Origin: Planctomycetaceae bacterium
GTDB lineage: Bacteria; Planctomycetota; Planctomycetia; Pirellulales; Pirellulaceae
Length of the DNA stretch: 64,000 bases
NCBI GenBank assembly: GCA_002723275.1
Contig: PBNZ01000004.1
Span: forward strand, 157,917-221,916
Reading direction: 5' to 3'
Positions 63,396 through 64,000 of this stretch are shown one piece after another. Every line of letters begins with the position of its first letter. The first letter of the stretch is position 1. The notes under the pieces are model-generated. The model was not told the DNA's origin and did not search any database. It saw only the letters and a program-made list of their open reading frames with translations. Both the position numbers and the translations under genes were made by a program.

Positions 63396-64000
63396 TGGTT
63401 CGAGCCTTACATACTCCGTCCTCCTCGGTTGTCATTTTTGCACGACGCAAGTTGCACCGTGCGTGAAATGACCCGAACATCCGCAAAAGCCGGAGACAGA
63501 CGAAAGACTCGCTTCGCAGGCAAGTGAATTGACATTGCCAAGTCACTCATCCTCACGAAAAATCGACATTCACTCTCTACTGTTACGGAAGACTCCGCCG
63601 CTGTGTTTCCTTGGCAAATCAACGTTGCAAATGGTTGACGTACCTCAAAGGCATTCGGAATCGGTCCGTTGAAGTATAAGACGCGGTAACGGCAAGACTT
63701 TGAATCTGTGGACGGAGTAGAAAGTTCTGCTAGATCCAGCAAACTTTTTTATTGAGCAGACGTACTATCTGTATGAATTGTGCGGACCAGACATAGCATC
63801 AAGTTTCTTGACTTGCTATGGGCACGTGTAATACTCGAAACATCCCTTTCGCAGGTATTTTTGCGCAAGTCATGGGTCAATACGGTGGCGATCAAACGCC
63901 GGTTTCCCGCAGCGATCCTTGGATTGCTAACGCCTGAAAAATCGTACGAGACTGAAGCGATGCCAATCCTAAAAGCTGAAACAGCGATCCATCCGGAAAA
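63396..64000. other. 605-base region without a recognised gene; probable leader of the exopolysaccharide cluster
   Basis: On the minus strand one frame is open from the window edge (64000) to a TAA at 63751-63749 and then again, from TTG 63742, to a TAA at 63409-63407 (111 codons). Neither part resembles a known protein and no Shine-Dalgarno precedes 63742, so I do not call a gene. The second part ends in ATG TAA directly behind AGGAGG. An inverted repeat lies at 63792-63820. A TTGACC near 63878 on the minus strand has only a poor -10 partner. Confidence 0.45.
63792..63820. repeat. inverted repeat upstream of the exosortase cluster
   Basis: CATAGCA-TCAAG (63792-63803) pairs with CTTGA-CT-TGCTATG (63807-63820), giving a 12-bp stem with a two-base bulge and a three-base loop. 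It could be an operator or an RNA hairpin in the leader of the 24-gene cluster. No binding protein can be named. Confidence 0.45.

Noticed and set aside
63407-63742. 111-codon minus-strand frame before the exosortase gene
   Set aside because: No Shine-Dalgarno at TTG 63742, no recognisable domain, odd composition. Kept only as part of the leader region description.
1-64000. CRISPR arrays, insertion sequences, prophage or integrase genes
   Set aside because: No regularly spaced repeats, transposase or integrase motifs were noticed, and no terminal repeats framing a segment; tRNA-His shows no adjacent repeat of its 3' end.

Overview
The window reads as a stretch of chromosome from a planctomycete (phylum Planctomycetota). 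The evidence is the set of families present: two DUF1501 proteins with twin-arginine leaders, a DUF1549/DUF1553 cytochrome-like protein, a ThuA-like protein, a DUF1570 peptidase fused to leucine-rich repeats, a planctomycete-type ECF sigma factor beside a membrane Ser/Thr kinase, and a giant many-pass membrane protein. Species cannot be named from sequence reading alone. Start codons are mixed: several genes fit best with TTG or GTG starts placed behind a good Shine-Dalgarno.

Positions 1-14.5 kb hold housekeeping and metabolic genes in short units: the N-terminal part of an exported FKBP-type isomerase, a small membrane protein, a bacterial homologue of the tRNA-queuosine mannosyltransferase (DUF3524), the DUF1570-LRR protein, a creatininase-family amidohydrolase, tRNA-His with its own promoter and terminator, a two-gene sugar-acid unit (FAH-family dehydratase plus ketoglutarate-semialdehyde-type dehydrogenase) behind a leader that resembles part of a cobalamin riboswitch, an exported TPR protein, an HD hydrolase, pterin carbinolamine dehydratase, PgpA, FolD, a TrmH/SpoU rRNA methyltransferase and phosphoglycerate kinase.

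Positions 14.7-21.4 kb (plus strand) hold a typical planctomycete exported set: DUF1501, YjbQ, DUF1549/DUF1553, DUF1501 and ThuA. A good sigma70-like promoter precedes the first gene. Positions 21.4-30.7 kb (minus strand) hold a CAP-domain protein with a clear terminator, then an ECF sigma factor, a Ser/Thr kinase with C-terminal membrane segments, and a 2047-residue membrane protein with an N-terminal zinc ribbon.

Positions 31.1-63.4 kb are one 24-gene minus-strand cluster for a surface polysaccharide coupled to an exosortase. In transcription order it holds: exosortase; Wzc-like tyrosine autokinase; 1447-residue TPR protein; EpsI/DUF3485 protein; GT2 and GT4 glycosyltransferases; Wzx-type flippase; O-antigen ligase/polymerase; APH-type kinase; a fused Gfo/Idh/MocA-SDR enzyme; a GT2 pair in which one member has lost its catalytic motifs; a GT39 transferase; an unrecognised THGH-motif protein; a GlpD-like FAD oxidoreductase; methyltransferase; GT4; NAD-dependent epimerase; GT4; asparagine-synthase-type amidotransferase; two methyltransferases; a beta-propeller protein; and an LPG-synthase-type membrane protein. 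Many junctions overlap by 1-7 bases, so the genes are probably translated as a coupled unit. The initiating phosphoglycosyl transferase and the outer-membrane exporter are not in the window. The final 600 bases hold no recognisable gene, only the probable leader of this cluster.
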